Shown here in pieces: positions 40,820 through 50,532 of a stretch of DNA of 64,000 bases. The translations under genes were made by a program, and so were the position numbers. The notes under the pieces were generated by a model that was given only the letters and a program-made list of their open reading frames with translations, did not search any database and was not told where the DNA came from. The DNA lies in assembly GCF_014697215.1 (NCBI RefSeq), contig NZ_CP031144.1, positions 1 through 64,000 on the forward strand. Reading direction: 5' to 3'. Every line of letters begins with the position of its first letter. The first letter of the stretch is position 1. Source of the stretch: Saccharopolyspora pogona (GTDB taxonomy: Bacteria > Actinomycetota > Actinomycetes > Mycobacteriales > Pseudonocardiaceae).

Positions 40820-42974
40820 CGACACGCACCAGGTACTGGTGCGCCGGTTTGCAGTGTCGTTGTCGATTGGGCTGACGATCGCGGAGTTCGGCTTGCAGTG
40901 GTGGGCGCAACGTGCCGAGGAAGCCGCCCGCGAGAGCGAAGAACGGCAGCGGGAGCTGGCGGCCGAGCTGGACGCACACCTGGAGCTGCAGGCCGTCGAG
41001 TGGCAGCGCGTCGACGACCCCGAGCTCTACACCGACGTGCCCGCGCTGGCCGAGGTGTACGCGACAGCGAGGGTCTGGGAGCAGTACGACCCTCGCGCAC
41101 GTGAGGTCGTCGACATCCTGGACGAACGGCTGCGCGAGGCCGGCATTGATCCCGAGTTGGTGCTGGACGCGCACGAGTTGCGCGAGTACGAGGCGCTGAC
41201 GCTGCTGATTCGCCGGGCGGAGCAGGAACGCGCGCAGCGCGGCCTGGACCTGGTGACGGTGGAAGAAGCGCAGAACCTGTTCGAGGACCACCTGCGCGGC
41301 TGCCTGGGCAGTGAGCAGTTCGACAAGCTGGTGGACTCGCCGGTGTGGATGCCGACGGTGTCGCGGCTGCATCGGATGGCGCTGGCCGCGATCGACGACG
41401 AGCACCTGGAAAGCGTCGTCGACTTCATGCGTGGCCACGCGGCCTACGACTGGGCGCGAGCCCAGGACCCGGAGCTGGACACCAGCCTGATGGAGCGGAT
41501 CTGGGGATCGGCGAAGCTCTGGGAGCCGCTCGATGAGCGCGCGGCGGCCGCGGTGCCGATCCTGGAGTCCCGACTGCAGGCGGCGGGCATCATCCCCAGC
41601 GCCCGGTACGTCGGCTATACGGAGTTCGACGGGTTGGTCGCGCACGTCGTGCGCGATTACCGGGTGAACCGGAAGGTCCGGCAGCGGCCGGGCCAGACCA
41701 AGGCCCACCTGCACGCCGAACTGGACAATGCGCGGCCGCAGGAGCGCGTCGGGAACGACCGACAGCGGCAGGAACGAGCCAGGGACGCGTTGACGTCGTG
41801 CTTCGGTGAAGCGCAGGCGCGGGAAATGGCCGGCTCCTCCAGTTGGCCGGAGCTGCGCGACTTCCTGGTGAGGGCGGAGGGCGCGGGCGCGGACCCTGCC
41901 CAGCTGCTGGCCGAGGTGCGGGATGAACGGCGGCTGGACAACGTTCGGGACACCACCAGCGTGTTGGCGTGGCGGTTGAAGCGGCGCCTAGTGGTGCAGA
42001 ACCCGGTCTCAGCAGAGGCGGCCCGCGAGGGACTGACCCAGTCCGGAGGACTCGGTGGGCGGACGACCGCTGAAGAGATCGCCAGCAGTGTTTCCGCGGC
42101 CAGCCAGCGGGACCCGTGGGCGATGCAGCACCTGGCCGACGGGGTCAAGCGAGGCGCCGAGGTGGGGGTGACACGGCACGGCATGCCGGCGTCGGGACTA
42201 GATGAGGCTCAGGTGCGCAAGGCGGCGGAGCTGGTGGTCAAGAGCCAGTTCGGCTCGACTTCCATGTTGCAGCGCAAGATGCGCGTCGGGTTCGCCGAGG
42301 CCGGCAGGCTCATGGATGAGCTCGAACGCCGCAGAGTCGTGGGGCCGGCGGAAGGGTCGCTCGCGCGGGAGGTGCTCGTTCAGCCGCACGAGCTGACCGA
42401 CCACCTCCAGCGGTCGGCCCCGCCGCCGATGGCGGGTCAGCCGGTGCAGGCTGGCATGTCGGCGTCGGGACTAGATGAGGCTCAGGTGCGCAAGGCGGCG
42501 GAGCTGGTGGTCAAGAGCCAGTTCGGCTCGACTTCCATGTTGCAGCGCAAGATGCGCGTCGGGTTCGCCGAGGCCGGCAGGCTCATGGATGAGCTCGAAC
42601 GCCGCGGAATCGTCGGGCCGGAAGCGGGATCGCGCCCGCGCGAGGTGCTGGTCCAGCAGCCCGAGCTTGACCAACATCTGGGCTCAGCCGAAGACAGGGG
42701 AGAGAGCTTCGAGGCCTACATGGACCGCACGGCCAATCTGGTGATGGACGCCGATTCGTACCTGCCCGGTGACGTCGACCCGCTCGATGAGCAGCAGCCC
42801 CGCGGGGCCTACACCGGCGGCGCCGAGCAGGCCGAGCTGGCCGGCGAAGGGTTCCCGGACCCGATCGAGCCAGCGCTGCGGAAAGCCCACGCGCAGCGAC
42901 GAGCGTCGATGGGTCGCCGACGTGGGAAGTCGACAGGGCCGGGACGCCGGGACTTCGAGCGCGGCCGAGGATGA
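40806..42974 (+). CDS. relaxase-operon protein with two tandem FtsK-gamma winged-helix domains
   Basis: The 722-residue protein starts at ATG 40806 within the relaxase end. A short hydrophobic segment ([20 protein letters not shown]) is followed by a long charged helical region. Two winged helices then occur, [20 protein letters not shown] / [20 protein letters not shown] / [14 protein letters not shown], and the same again ending [17 protein letters not shown]. They match the FtsK gamma domain, which reads short polar octamers on DNA. The DNA of the repeats is identical over 145 bases. No FtsK motor domain is present. Inference: a DNA-reading accessory for transfer. Confidence 0.75.
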   Translation: MSDVDDTHQVLVRRFAVSLSIGLTIAEFGLQWWAQRAEEAARESEERQRELAAELDAHLELQAVEWQRVDDPELYTDVPALAEVYATARVWEQYDPRAREVVDILDERLREAGIDPELVLDAHELREYEALTLLIRRAEQERAQRGLDLVTVEEAQNLFEDHLRGCLGSEQFDKLVDSPVWMPTVSRLHRMALAAIDDEHLESVVDFMRGHAAYDWARAQDPELDTSLMERIWGSAKLWEPLDERAAAAVPILESRLQAAGIIPSARYVGYTEFDGLVAHVVRDYRVNRKVRQRPGQTKAHLHAELDNARPQERVGNDRQRQERARDALTSCFGEAQAREMAGSSSWPELRDFLVRAEGAGADPAQLLAEVRDERRLDNVRDTTSVLAWRLKRRLVVQNPVSAEAAREGLTQSGGLGGRTTAEEIASSVSAASQRDPWAMQHLADGVKRGAEVGVTRHGMPASGLDEAQVRKAAELVVKSQFGSTSMLQRKMRVGFAEAGRLMDELERRRVVGPAEGSLAREVLVQPHELTDHLQRSAPPPMAGQPVQAGMSASGLDEAQVRKAAELVVKSQFGSTSMLQRKMRVGFAEAGRLMDELERRGIVGPEAGSRPREVLVQQPELDQHLGSAEDRGESFEAYMDRTANLVMDADSYLPGDVDPLDEQQPRGAYTGGAEQAELAGEGFPDPIEPALRKAHAQRRASMGRRRGKSTGPGRRDFERGRG
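42188..42332 (+). repeat. 145-bp identical repeat, copy 1 (FtsK-gamma domain)
   Basis: Identical to 42461-42605 with an offset of 273 bases, exactly 91 codons, so the repeat keeps frame. It encodes the core of the first FtsK-gamma domain. Confidence 0.9.
42461..42605 (+). repeat. 145-bp identical repeat, copy 2 (FtsK-gamma domain)
   Basis: Second identical copy. Perfect identity including silent positions points to a recent duplication or gene conversion. Confidence 0.9.
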
Positions 42975-42991
42975 TCGAGCCCGAGCAGAAA

Positions 42992-43020
42992 GCAGCCCCC
43001 TCGGTTTCCGAGGGGGCTGC
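42992..43020. terminator. bidirectional hairpin between converging operons
   Basis: GCAGCCCCCTCGG pairs with CCGAGGGGGCTGC around TTT. It separates the mobilisation operon from the converging secretion operon. Confidence 0.75.
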
Positions 43021-43043
43021 CTTCCGACCGGTGTGACGGGAGA

Positions 43044-43484
43044 TCAGGGGGCGGAGACCTCTTGGTCGGGTTCACCCCACCAGCCGTCGGGCGCGGGCTC
43101 GACGGGGAGCTGGTCCTCTTGGCCCTGGTGGCCCTTGCGGCACTTCGACAGCGGGGAAAGCTCGCGGTTCATCAGGAAGTTCAGGTGGGGGTCGAGGTGA
43201 TCGCGCACGAACACCGACATGCCGACGGTGCCGTCGGTGCGGAGGAATTCCCATGCGCGCCAGAGAGCTTCCAGCCGCAGGATGGCTTCGGGGTGCTGCC
43301 ACCACTGTGGACACCACGTCGTATCGCCGGTGAGGGGGCGCCGGATCATCGGCGCCAGCCACTGGGTGACCCAGGCCTCGACGTTGGCGAACATCGGCTC
43401 TGCCGGCTCTTGATCGCCGTTCTGGTCGCCAGCGTCCTTTCCGGTGGTGGCGAGTGCTTCGTCCCATTCGTCGGTCGCGGTCAC
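43044..43484 (-). CDS. DUF4913-type protein at the end of the secretion operon
   Basis: The 146-residue protein has the DUF4913 pattern: FANVEAWVTQWLAPMIRRPL, WCPQWWQHPEAILRLEALWR, AWEFLRTDGTVGMSVFVRDH, LDPHLNFLMNRELSPL. The tryptophan-rich core and DHLDPHL motif are characteristic. Members usually sit in actinobacterial transfer operons; their role is not known. It is the last gene of the minus-strand operon, 20 bases after the coupling ATPase. Confidence 0.75.
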   Translation of the reverse strand: MTATDEWDEALATTGKDAGDQNGDQEPAEPMFANVEAWVTQWLAPMIRRPLTGDTTWCPQWWQHPEAILRLEALWRAWEFLRTDGTVGMSVFVRDHLDPHLNFLMNRELSPLSKCRKGHQGQEDQLPVEPAPDGWWGEPDQEVSAP

Positions 43485-43503
43485 GATGACCTCCAGGTCA
43501 TGG

Positions 43504-45261
43504 TCAGTTTCGGGCGCCGGGGTCGTAGGTGGCCAGGCTCAGGCGGATCTCGCCGGCGCGGGGGCCGGCCATCCACGGCACGGGTTCGACCATCGTGGCC
43601 GGGACACCAGAGGCGACGACGACGGCGCGGCCGCGGGGCAGTTTGGCGAGGTGCTCGACGTCGAGGATCCGCTCTCGCTGCGGGCTGACGCTGCGGCTCG
43701 ACCCGCCGTTGCGGTCGTAGCTTCGGGACCAGCGGAGTTCGTCGTCGCGACCGACCAGGCGGGCGAGCCTGTCGAGGAAGTCGGCGTCGGCGACGCCGCC
43801 GCCGTACACCCTCACGTTCGCGCTGTCCCAGATCTTTTGCATCCCAGACTTGCCCCAGGCTTCGACGCCTTGCTCCCAGGACTGCAGGATGGTCATCACG
43901 AGCATGCCGCGGCTGCCGAAGTGGCTGTACAGGTTGGGGAGCTGCCTGATCCTGCACACGTTGGCGGCCTCATCGAGGACGCACAGCAGCGGCGGGTCCA
44001 GCCGCGCGCCGGGCAGCTCGCGGCCGAGCTGCTCGCCGGCCACGAGGACAGCGAAGGTCAGCGCGGCCACGAGCGGGCTCGCCGAGCCCTCGCCTTCCTT
44101 GCTGAGCAGGTACAGAGTGTCGCGGGTCTGCAGGAAGGACTTCGCGTCGAACTGCGGAATCGTCGGCGCTTCGGCGGGGCGATCGGCGTACTCTGGCCAG
44201 CTGGTCGGCGGGGTGACCCACTTGAGCACCCGTGCGTCTTCCAAGCACTTCAGCAGCCGCAGCGCGGACGCGTAGACACCCTCGCGCTGCTTCTCCGGCA
44301 GTTCGACAATGCCGGCCAGCTTGGAGGCGACGATGTCGCCGGCATCGCGCAGGATCTCTGCCGGTTCACGGTTGCGGCTGTCGGCAGCCCAGTGGTACGC
44401 GGCCGTGATGTCCTTACCGGACCGGGCCGCTGCCAAGAAGAAATAACTGAGCAAGTTCTCGCCCTCGGTGTCGAAGTACGAGTCCTTCTTCGCATCGGGG
44501 GAGGTCGATCCGGCGACGAAGTGCGCGACCAGTTCGGAGGCCTCTCGGGGGCCGGTGACCGTGTCGAGGGGGTTGACCCAGAACTCGGGCTCGGGCAGGC
44601 CGACGATGTCCTGGGGGTCGAACAGCCAGGCCTTGCCGACCAGCTCGCGGACGCCGCGGGTGGCGTCGTGCAGATCCCTCTTGTTCGAGGTGGCCAAGAC
44701 TGCGCCCGGGGCAGCGACGATGGCCGGCACCGCCTGCGACGTGGTTTTCCCGGTGCGCGGCCCCCAGATCTCGACGATCGTGTCCTCCCAGGACGATCGG
44801 AAATCCTTGCGGCCGACGACCGTGCGCCCGATGAGGACGCCGTGCTCATCGGGGTTAGCCAGGTCGACGCCGCCCGGCCGCAGTCGCTGCGCCGAGGCGG
44901 CGACACCGTCCGCGCTGTAGGGCGTGAGGTCCGCGGGGTGGCCCATCGAGCGGGCGCTGCGGTCGACGCTGGTCTTGCCGCCACGTCGACCTCGCACCCG
45001 CGCGACCACCACGCCGAGGCCGACTAGGACGCCGAGCTCGACGACCAGGACGACCCAGCCCCACGAGCCGGGCCAGGTGACCGTGCCCATCGCCAGTCCA
45101 AGCACGACAGTGACGGGGTTGCTGGTGATCGGGGTTCCGGCGGCCAGGCCGCCGAGGGCGACCGCCCCCCAGACCACCAGGGACACCACGCCGAAGGCCA
45201 GCAGGAGCCACAGCGGCAGCGGGATGTAGAGCGCGGCGGTGGCCGATCTCCGAGTGTTCAC
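43504..45261 (-). CDS. VirD4/TraG-type coupling ATPase
   Basis: Type IV coupling protein of 585 residues that brings the relaxase-DNA complex to the secretion channel. Two N-terminal membrane helices (LYIPLPLWLLLAFGVVSLVV; WGWVVLVVELGVLVGLGVVV) precede the ATPase domain. Walker A is GPRTGKT at 167-173. Walker B is in LLCVLDEAANVC, and TILQSWEQGVEAWG follows. The GTG start 45261 follows GGAGG and overlaps the preceding gene's stop by four bases. It acts with the VirB4-type ATPase next to it. Confidence 0.85.
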   Translation of the reverse strand: MNTRRSATAALYIPLPLWLLLAFGVVSLVVWGAVALGGLAAGTPITSNPVTVVLGLAMGTVTWPGSWGWVVLVVELGVLVGLGVVVARVRGRRGGKTSVDRSARSMGHPADLTPYSADGVAASAQRLRPGGVDLANPDEHGVLIGRTVVGRKDFRSSWEDTIVEIWGPRTGKTTSQAVPAIVAAPGAVLATSNKRDLHDATRGVRELVGKAWLFDPQDIVGLPEPEFWVNPLDTVTGPREASELVAHFVAGSTSPDAKKDSYFDTEGENLLSYFFLAAARSGKDITAAYHWAADSRNREPAEILRDAGDIVASKLAGIVELPEKQREGVYASALRLLKCLEDARVLKWVTPPTSWPEYADRPAEAPTIPQFDAKSFLQTRDTLYLLSKEGEGSASPLVAALTFAVLVAGEQLGRELPGARLDPPLLCVLDEAANVCRIRQLPNLYSHFGSRGMLVMTILQSWEQGVEAWGKSGMQKIWDSANVRVYGGGVADADFLDRLARLVGRDDELRWSRSYDRNGGSSRSVSPQRERILDVEHLAKLPRGRAVVVASGVPATMVEPVPWMAGPRAGEIRLSLATYDPGARN

Positions 45262-46715
45262 TGCCACCTCCGGTTGGTGTTGTGCACCCCGGAATCGAGC
45301 TCGGTTTGGGTGAGCTGAACCTGCACCGGGATGCCCGGGCGCTGGCCGACCTTGATCAGGCAGTGCCCCTGACCAGGCGGTGGCGTTTCCTCGCTGAGGT
45401 CGTGATCCCAGGCGCCGGGCGTCGACCACTCGGTCAGCCGCCGCCGTTCCTCTTCGGAGTGCTGGACGACCTTGTTGAGATCATCGACTTCGCGCTGCGG
45501 CAACCCGAAGCTGATGACCGCGCCGGAGCGCTCGATGAAGCCCTTGGCCTTGGCACGGTCGGCTTCGTTGCTGATCGCGTCGGAGTCCAAGCTGAATGAG
45601 TGGGTGATGTAGGCGACCGCGGTCGCCCACTCCCGGTTGATCCGGGTCATCTCGTCGAGGCGGTCGACCAGGCCGTGCCGCAGCACCCGCCACAACTCGT
45701 CCATCACGACGAAGAACCGCTTCTGCGGGGCCAGGCCCTCATCGGTGAGCCTGTTGGAGGCCTCGATCGCCCCGAATCCGTCCGACCAGCACGACAGCAG
45801 GACGGCGGCGGTCAGGCGGTGGTCGTGCACCGCCAGGCCGGAGATGTCGATGCACACTGCCGGGGCGTCGACGTCGATGCGCACGCTGGTCGGGCGGCTG
45901 AAGGTGTCGCCGAGGGGGCCTTCGAGCAGGGCGAGCAGGGAGCGGTGCAGCGGGTCGACGGCCGCGCGGTACCTCTGATCCTCACCGCGGTCGAGGGTGT
46001 AGTGCCGCAGTTCGGCCGGGCCGGTCTCCAGCACGTGGATCAGGTCGCTGAGCAGCGGTGCGTCCTTGCCTTCGTGCGCGGTGTCGAGGATCCGCAGCGC
46101 GGCCGAGAGGATCGTTTCCTCGTGATCGCTGATCGGCGTACGGCGAATCAGCTCGATCAGGCTCGCGACCATGTGCAGCCGACGGCCGTGGATCTCCGAG
46201 CGCACTTGGGTGGCCGCGCCGTCGGACAAGCGCGGGATGATGCTGCCGAGGGCGCCGACGTCAAGAGGGTTGAGCGAGCCCAGCCCGCGGCCGAGCCGGA
46301 CGACCTGACCGCCGAGCTGGCGCACCAGCTCGGCGTAGTCAGGACGCAAGTCGCCCAGGATCAACGGCACGACACCCTGGGCGGCGGTGCCGATCACCAT
46401 CCGCCGCACCAGGGTGGACTTGCCCAGGCCAGGCCGACCGAGGACGTAGACGATCGGGGTCGACAGCAGCCGGGCCCGGCTGAACCAGGCCACCGGGTCA
46501 AAGCAGACGGAGGCGCCGGTGTCCTGGTGCACGCCGATCGGGGTGCCGATGGTCGGCGAGCCGGCACCGACCGCCCACGGCCACAGACCGCAAACCTGCA
46601 CCGACGTGCCCCGGTACTCGACCGGGCTGTCGACGAAGCTGGCGCGGCCGAGGCGGTGGCCGCGGTAACCGGTGCGGGTGAGCACCGGGCCGGGGGTGGT
46701 GGTCATCGTGGTCAC
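45258..46715 (-). CDS. VirB4-type conjugation ATPase
   Basis: ATP-binding protein of 485 residues of the VirB4/TraC group. Walker A GRPGLGKST is at 93-101 and Walker B in FFVVMDELWRVLRHG. Further motifs are VVPLILGDLRPDYAELVRQ and THSFSLDSDAISNEAD. It is shorter than classical VirB4 because the N-terminal part is supplied by the separate SCO6880-type protein, a common actinobacterial arrangement. Genes on both sides overlap by four bases. Confidence 0.8.
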   Translation of the reverse strand: MTTMTTTPGPVLTRTGYRGHRLGRASFVDSPVEYRGTSVQVCGLWPWAVGAGSPTIGTPIGVHQDTGASVCFDPVAWFSRARLLSTPIVYVLGRPGLGKSTLVRRMVIGTAAQGVVPLILGDLRPDYAELVRQLGGQVVRLGRGLGSLNPLDVGALGSIIPRLSDGAATQVRSEIHGRRLHMVASLIELIRRTPISDHEETILSAALRILDTAHEGKDAPLLSDLIHVLETGPAELRHYTLDRGEDQRYRAAVDPLHRSLLALLEGPLGDTFSRPTSVRIDVDAPAVCIDISGLAVHDHRLTAAVLLSCWSDGFGAIEASNRLTDEGLAPQKRFFVVMDELWRVLRHGLVDRLDEMTRINREWATAVAYITHSFSLDSDAISNEADRAKAKGFIERSGAVISFGLPQREVDDLNKVVQHSEEERRRLTEWSTPGAWDHDLSEETPPPGQGHCLIKVGQRPGIPVQVQLTQTELDSGVHNTNRRWQ

Positions 46716-48229
46716 TCCTCGAACAGGGTGCTGATCGTGGCGAAGGCATGCGGCAGCACGCCGACGCCGAGCCCGGCCGCGAACGCCGCGGACTGTCCTC
46801 CGTAGACGGTGCGCAGCCGCAGCCGCGCGGTCGCCGAGAGGTTGTGCAGCGTCCGGGTCGCCTGCGGCAGGTCCTCGAGTTCGATGACGGTGGCGGTGGC
46901 CAGCAGCGAGAAGGACACGATCCCGGCGCCGGAGGCTTCTTCATCGGTGGACTGCTGGGCGGCGCGCACATCGGCGTCGTCACGTGCGGACACGACCTTG
47001 CGCTTGGAGGCGTTGGTCTTGGCGTGGCGCAGGTCGCGCTCGACGATGGTCGCCGAGCGCCCCGGGTCGTGCGGGCGGTAGATCAGCGTCACGCGCTTGC
47101 GGTCGAAATCCATGTGCGGCGCGAGGAACTCGCGGAGCACGCTGGAGAGCACCGCGCCCCGCGGTGCCTCCTCCATCGCGAAGACGACGCTGTGCCCGGA
47201 TCCGTGGATGTAGCGGTCGCGCAGCTCGTGTGCCGTGCCCGACGGTCCGGAGTTCTCCCAGGTGATGCCGGTGCCGAGCGCGGCGTGGCGGGCGGCGTCG
47301 GCATCGTCGGCCTCTGCCGGGTTGTAGGCGGCGAAGACCAGCTCGGCCAGCTGCTGTGCGGTCATCGGCCGGGCCGCTCCCGCACCGGTGAGCGCGAGTT
47401 CCTTGCCGAGCTCGGGCAGCCGGGAACCGATCTCGACCGCCATCTCTTCCAGGCTGCGCGGTTTGGCGGCGTCGGAGACCTTTGATCGGAAGGTCAGCGC
47501 GACGCGGCTGATCACCTGTGCCGCGGCTAGCGGGTAGTCCTCTGCGGCCTCGCGCAGCACCTGCTTGGCCAGTGCTGGGCCGGAGGAGTTGTCGGTGAGC
47601 TTGGCGACCTCGGTGCGCAGCCGCTCGCCGGAGTCTGGTGCGGTTTCGATGGTCACGGCGACCCCGGCTAGGCCGGGGATCTGCCCGAGTTTGGCCAGCC
47701 AGCTGCCCCATCCGGCGACCCAGGTGTCCACCGTGTCGCGATCCACGAGCTGGTCACCGGAGGCATCGCAGCGCAACACCGCGGTGTAGTGCCCTTGCTG
47801 GCGGATCAGGCCGAATGGCCGTCCGTAGGAGTCCTGGGCTTCGTGCATCTCGCTGGCGGCGAGGATGCCGGGAAGCCGGTGCTTGCCGCCGGGGACGAGC
47901 CCCAGCGGACCGTTGAGCAGCAGGTGCTGGCCGCGGCGGTGCCCACGTCTGTACGCCAGCCTGGCCACGGCGAGGCTGTAGACGCTGCGGCCGCCGACCT
48001 TGATCGCCAGCGGCGCCAGCCCCACGACACCGATGCCGATCAGGATCCAGCCGAGCAGCGGCCAGAACATCATCGCGCTGAGGGCGAAGAGAACCCACAC
48101 CAGCGCGATCACGGTGAACATGGTTCCCAGCCCGAGGAGGCCGGCGGTGCGTGGACGACGCCACTGGCCGTAGCGCGGTTCTGCCGCGACCGTTGCGGCC
48201 TGCCCTTGGTATTGCTGCATGTTGGTCAT
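46712..48229 (-). CDS. SCO6880-family conjugation protein
   Basis: The 505-residue protein begins with two membrane helices (GLLGLGTMFTVIALVWVLFA; FWPLLGWILIGIGVVGLAPL), then a long cytoplasmic part (GRPFGLIRQQGHYTAVLRCD, DTWVAGWGSWLAKLGQIPGL). It is the SCO6880-type component found next to VirB4 in actinobacterial transfer operons and probably corresponds to the N-terminal domain of larger VirB4 proteins. The link to VirB4 function is known only by context. Confidence 0.8.
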   Translation of the reverse strand: MTNMQQYQGQAATVAAEPRYGQWRRPRTAGLLGLGTMFTVIALVWVLFALSAMMFWPLLGWILIGIGVVGLAPLAIKVGGRSVYSLAVARLAYRRGHRRGQHLLLNGPLGLVPGGKHRLPGILAASEMHEAQDSYGRPFGLIRQQGHYTAVLRCDASGDQLVDRDTVDTWVAGWGSWLAKLGQIPGLAGVAVTIETAPDSGERLRTEVAKLTDNSSGPALAKQVLREAAEDYPLAAAQVISRVALTFRSKVSDAAKPRSLEEMAVEIGSRLPELGKELALTGAGAARPMTAQQLAELVFAAYNPAEADDADAARHAALGTGITWENSGPSGTAHELRDRYIHGSGHSVVFAMEEAPRGAVLSSVLREFLAPHMDFDRKRVTLIYRPHDPGRSATIVERDLRHAKTNASKRKVVSARDDADVRAAQQSTDEEASGAGIVSFSLLATATVIELEDLPQATRTLHNLSATARLRLRTVYGGQSAAFAAGLGVGVLPHAFATISTLFEE

Positions 48230-49515
48230 GACCGACGGCTCCTAGCTCCCGACGGTGCGCCTTTGTCCTGACCAGGGGATGTGGTGGCGGTCTGCGCACC
48301 GGATCGGGCCGCCTGAACCCCCTTCTGCGCGATGGCGGCGGCGGCCAGCACGCCACCAGTGGCAGCGGATCCTGCGGCGGCGCCCATCTTCGCCGCGCCG
48401 GCCGCTGCGGCCTTGCCGCCGCTGCCGGAGATCAGCCCTGCGCCACGGCCGCCGCCAGCGCTACCGGCTGCACCGCCACCCGCTGCACCGGCCGACGTGC
48501 CACCGCCGTTGAACCGCGCGGCACGCCCACCGCCACCGGAACCGCGGCCACCGCGGCTGCTCAACAGCCGCGCACCCGTTGCGGCGGCGGCACCCACAGC
48601 ACCGCCGGCGGCCGCACCGGCTGACGAGCCGCCACTGATGGAGGCCACTACCGGGGTGATCAGCCGCATCAGCGCAGGCAGCGCGAGCACGCTGATGATG
48701 AGCATGAAGACGCCGAGGAACGGGCCCACCACGAAGTCGCCTTTGGACACGCTCCAGAACGAGCCCGCGAAGCACACACCAGCGGTGGGCTTCCACGCGC
48801 CGAACGCGAACACCCAGGCGAGGAGCTTGTCGCGTCCTTCACGGGCAGTCCCGCCGCCGATCGCGGCCGCGGCGGAGAACGGCAGTGCACCAGCGAGCAG
48901 CACCAGGCACGCCGAGCGCGCGAAGGACATGAAGATCTGGGCCATCCCAGCGAACACGCCGAACAGACAGAGGATGAGCATCAGCATCGAGCCAAGCGGC
49001 CCGAAGAGCCCGACCCCGGTGAATTGGTCCATCGCCGCAGCGAAGTCCGGGCCCGTGGCGCGGGTGATGATCCACGAAGCGAACTGATCACCCGCGATGG
49101 TGACCGCGGAGATTCCCGCTGTGCCGCCGGCGCTGATCAGGATCCACTTGGCGATGTCCTTAGTCAGATCACGCAGCGGCGTTTCACCGTCGCGCGCCAG
49201 AGCGAGACGTCCAGCCGCGATGATCATGCCGAACATCGCCGCGGCCAGCATGTAGAAGGACAGGTGCCGCTGGATCTCGGCGACGGTGCCCGACGACCCG
49301 GTCAGGCCAGGGGTCGGGAAGTCGACCCACCAGGTCACCATCGTCTTGACCACCCAGGCGTAGGCCTCGCGCATCGCCTGGGCCGTCGAGTTCAGAAACG
49401 CGTTCCCGGCCGACGCGGCGGCCTCACCGGCAACCCCGCCGATGATGGCAGGGGCAGCCAGCGCCGGGTTCGCGGCGCAGACCGCGACCATCTCCGGGGT
49501 GTCGCACATTCCCAT
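48226..49515 (-). CDS. VirB6/TrbL-like polytopic channel protein
   Basis: The 429-residue protein has at least five hydrophobic helices (HLSFYMLAAAMFGMIIAAGR, LMLILCLFGVFAGMAQIFMS, SACLVLLAGALPFSAAAAIG, FLGVFMLIISVLALPALMRL) and a Gly/Ala-rich C-terminal tail of about 130 residues. The pattern and place match VirB6/TrbL inner-membrane channel subunits. The stop overlaps the next gene's ATG. Confidence 0.75.
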   Translation of the reverse strand: MGMCDTPEMVAVCAANPALAAPAIIGGVAGEAAASAGNAFLNSTAQAMREAYAWVVKTMVTWWVDFPTPGLTGSSGTVAEIQRHLSFYMLAAAMFGMIIAAGRLALARDGETPLRDLTKDIAKWILISAGGTAGISAVTIAGDQFASWIITRATGPDFAAAMDQFTGVGLFGPLGSMLMLILCLFGVFAGMAQIFMSFARSACLVLLAGALPFSAAAAIGGGTAREGRDKLLAWVFAFGAWKPTAGVCFAGSFWSVSKGDFVVGPFLGVFMLIISVLALPALMRLITPVVASISGGSSAGAAAGGAVGAAAATGARLLSSRGGRGSGGGGRAARFNGGGTSAGAAGGGAAGSAGGGRGAGLISGSGGKAAAAGAAKMGAAAGSAATGGVLAAAAIAQKGVQAARSGAQTATTSPGQDKGAPSGARSRRS

Positions 49516-49518
49516 CGA

Positions 49519-50214
49519 TCACACCCCCGACCACGGCGTGTAGAAGGACAGGTCCTTCAGCGGTGTCACCGTCGAGCTGGCCGATCCGTTGGGCTGCAGT
49601 TCCAGCCGCCAGTCTCCGTCGACCCAGCGCACCGTCACCGTGGAGCCCATCAGCGCACCCGTCCCGGACTTCGAGGCGAATTGGATCACCGCGGTGTTGA
49701 TGTCGTAGGTGACGAACCGGAACCCCGCCACCTGCATCGCTTCGTTGTCGCCCAGGCTGGGGTCGGTCACGGTGCTGCGCGCCTTGATGAAGGCCTCCTT
49801 GCCGGGTCCGTCGAGGACCTGGCGGTCGACGACCTCACGCCACCCGTCGCCCGGGGTGAGCAGCATCCGGGTGTTGATGTTCCAGGCGGCGATCAGCGCC
49901 CCCACCGGAGATCGCTGGTAGCCCTCCGCCGCCGGGCTGCCCTGGCTCCGGGGGCCGGCCTCCGTGGAGTCCGGCACCGCAACCCGGCCGACGAGCGACC
50001 ACTGCGCCGCAGGGCCCTCGACCGGCAGTCCCTGCTCGCCGCTGGGGGCGTCATCTGGCTGCGCGGTGGAGGGGGCGGGACGTGCGGGCGGCGCCACCAC
50101 GTCGGCGGGGGCGGCGGATTCCTTCCCCCCGAACACCAGGAGCAGGCCGCCGAGCACCAGCACACTGCCGACGACCACCGCGGCCGCGATCAAGGTCCAC
50201 TTCTTCCGCATCAT
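49519..50214 (-). CDS. VirB8-like single-pass conjugation protein
   Basis: ATG 50214 starts a 231-residue protein with one N-terminal membrane helix (WTLIAAAVVVGSVLVLGGLL), a Pro/Ala-rich linker and an extracytoplasmic alpha/beta domain (PVGALIAAWNINTRMLLTPG, VAGFRFVTYDINTAVIQFAS, VTVRWVDGDWRLELQPNG). This NTF2-like arrangement resembles VirB8/TcpC proteins that scaffold the channel. Confidence 0.7.
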   Translation of the reverse strand: MMRKKWTLIAAAVVVGSVLVLGGLLLVFGGKESAAPADVVAPPARPAPSTAQPDDAPSGEQGLPVEGPAAQWSLVGRVAVPDSTEAGPRSQGSPAAEGYQRSPVGALIAAWNINTRMLLTPGDGWREVVDRQVLDGPGKEAFIKARSTVTDPSLGDNEAMQVAGFRFVTYDINTAVIQFASKSGTGALMGSTVTVRWVDGDWRLELQPNGSASSTVTPLKDLSFYTPWSGV

Positions 50215-50228
50215 CTGTTTGTCCTCAC

Positions 50229-50516
50229 TCAGCCGAACGTGGCCAGACCTGCGGCGAGCCCGAAGATGTTGCTGAGCACGATGCAGGCGACCAACGGTTT
50301 CCACACGCCTGTGGCCTCATCGCCGCCGCCGAAGCCCTGGCGGTGGCTGATCGCCATCTTCGCGGCGAAAAGCGCAATACCGCCGATGCAGCACGCGAAG
50401 CCGATCCACAAGCCCCATTGCATAAGCAGCATGATCTTTTCCGAGCCGGGCGGGGCAATCGGTCCGCCCGGATTGGGCATCTGCGCGGCCACCGCCACGG
50501 CGAGCTGAACGAACAT
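50229..50516 (-). CDS. small two-helix membrane protein, pilin-like (VirB2 position)
   Basis: The 95-residue protein has two hydrophobic helices (LLMQWGLWIGFACCIGGIAL and VWKPLVACIVLSNIFGLAAG) around a short basic loop (AAKMAISHRQGFGGG). Size, topology and operon place fit the VirB2-type channel or pilin subunit, but sequence alone does not prove it. Confidence 0.6.
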   Translation of the reverse strand: MFVQLAVAVAAQMPNPGGPIAPPGSEKIMLLMQWGLWIGFACCIGGIALFAAKMAISHRQGFGGGDEATGVWKPLVACIVLSNIFGLAAGLATFG

Positions 50517-50532
50517 TGCTGACTCCTTGGTC

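Noticed and set aside
45600..46805. 401-residue plus-strand frame
   Set aside because: Antisense shadow of the VirB4-type ATPase; composition is that of reversed codons.
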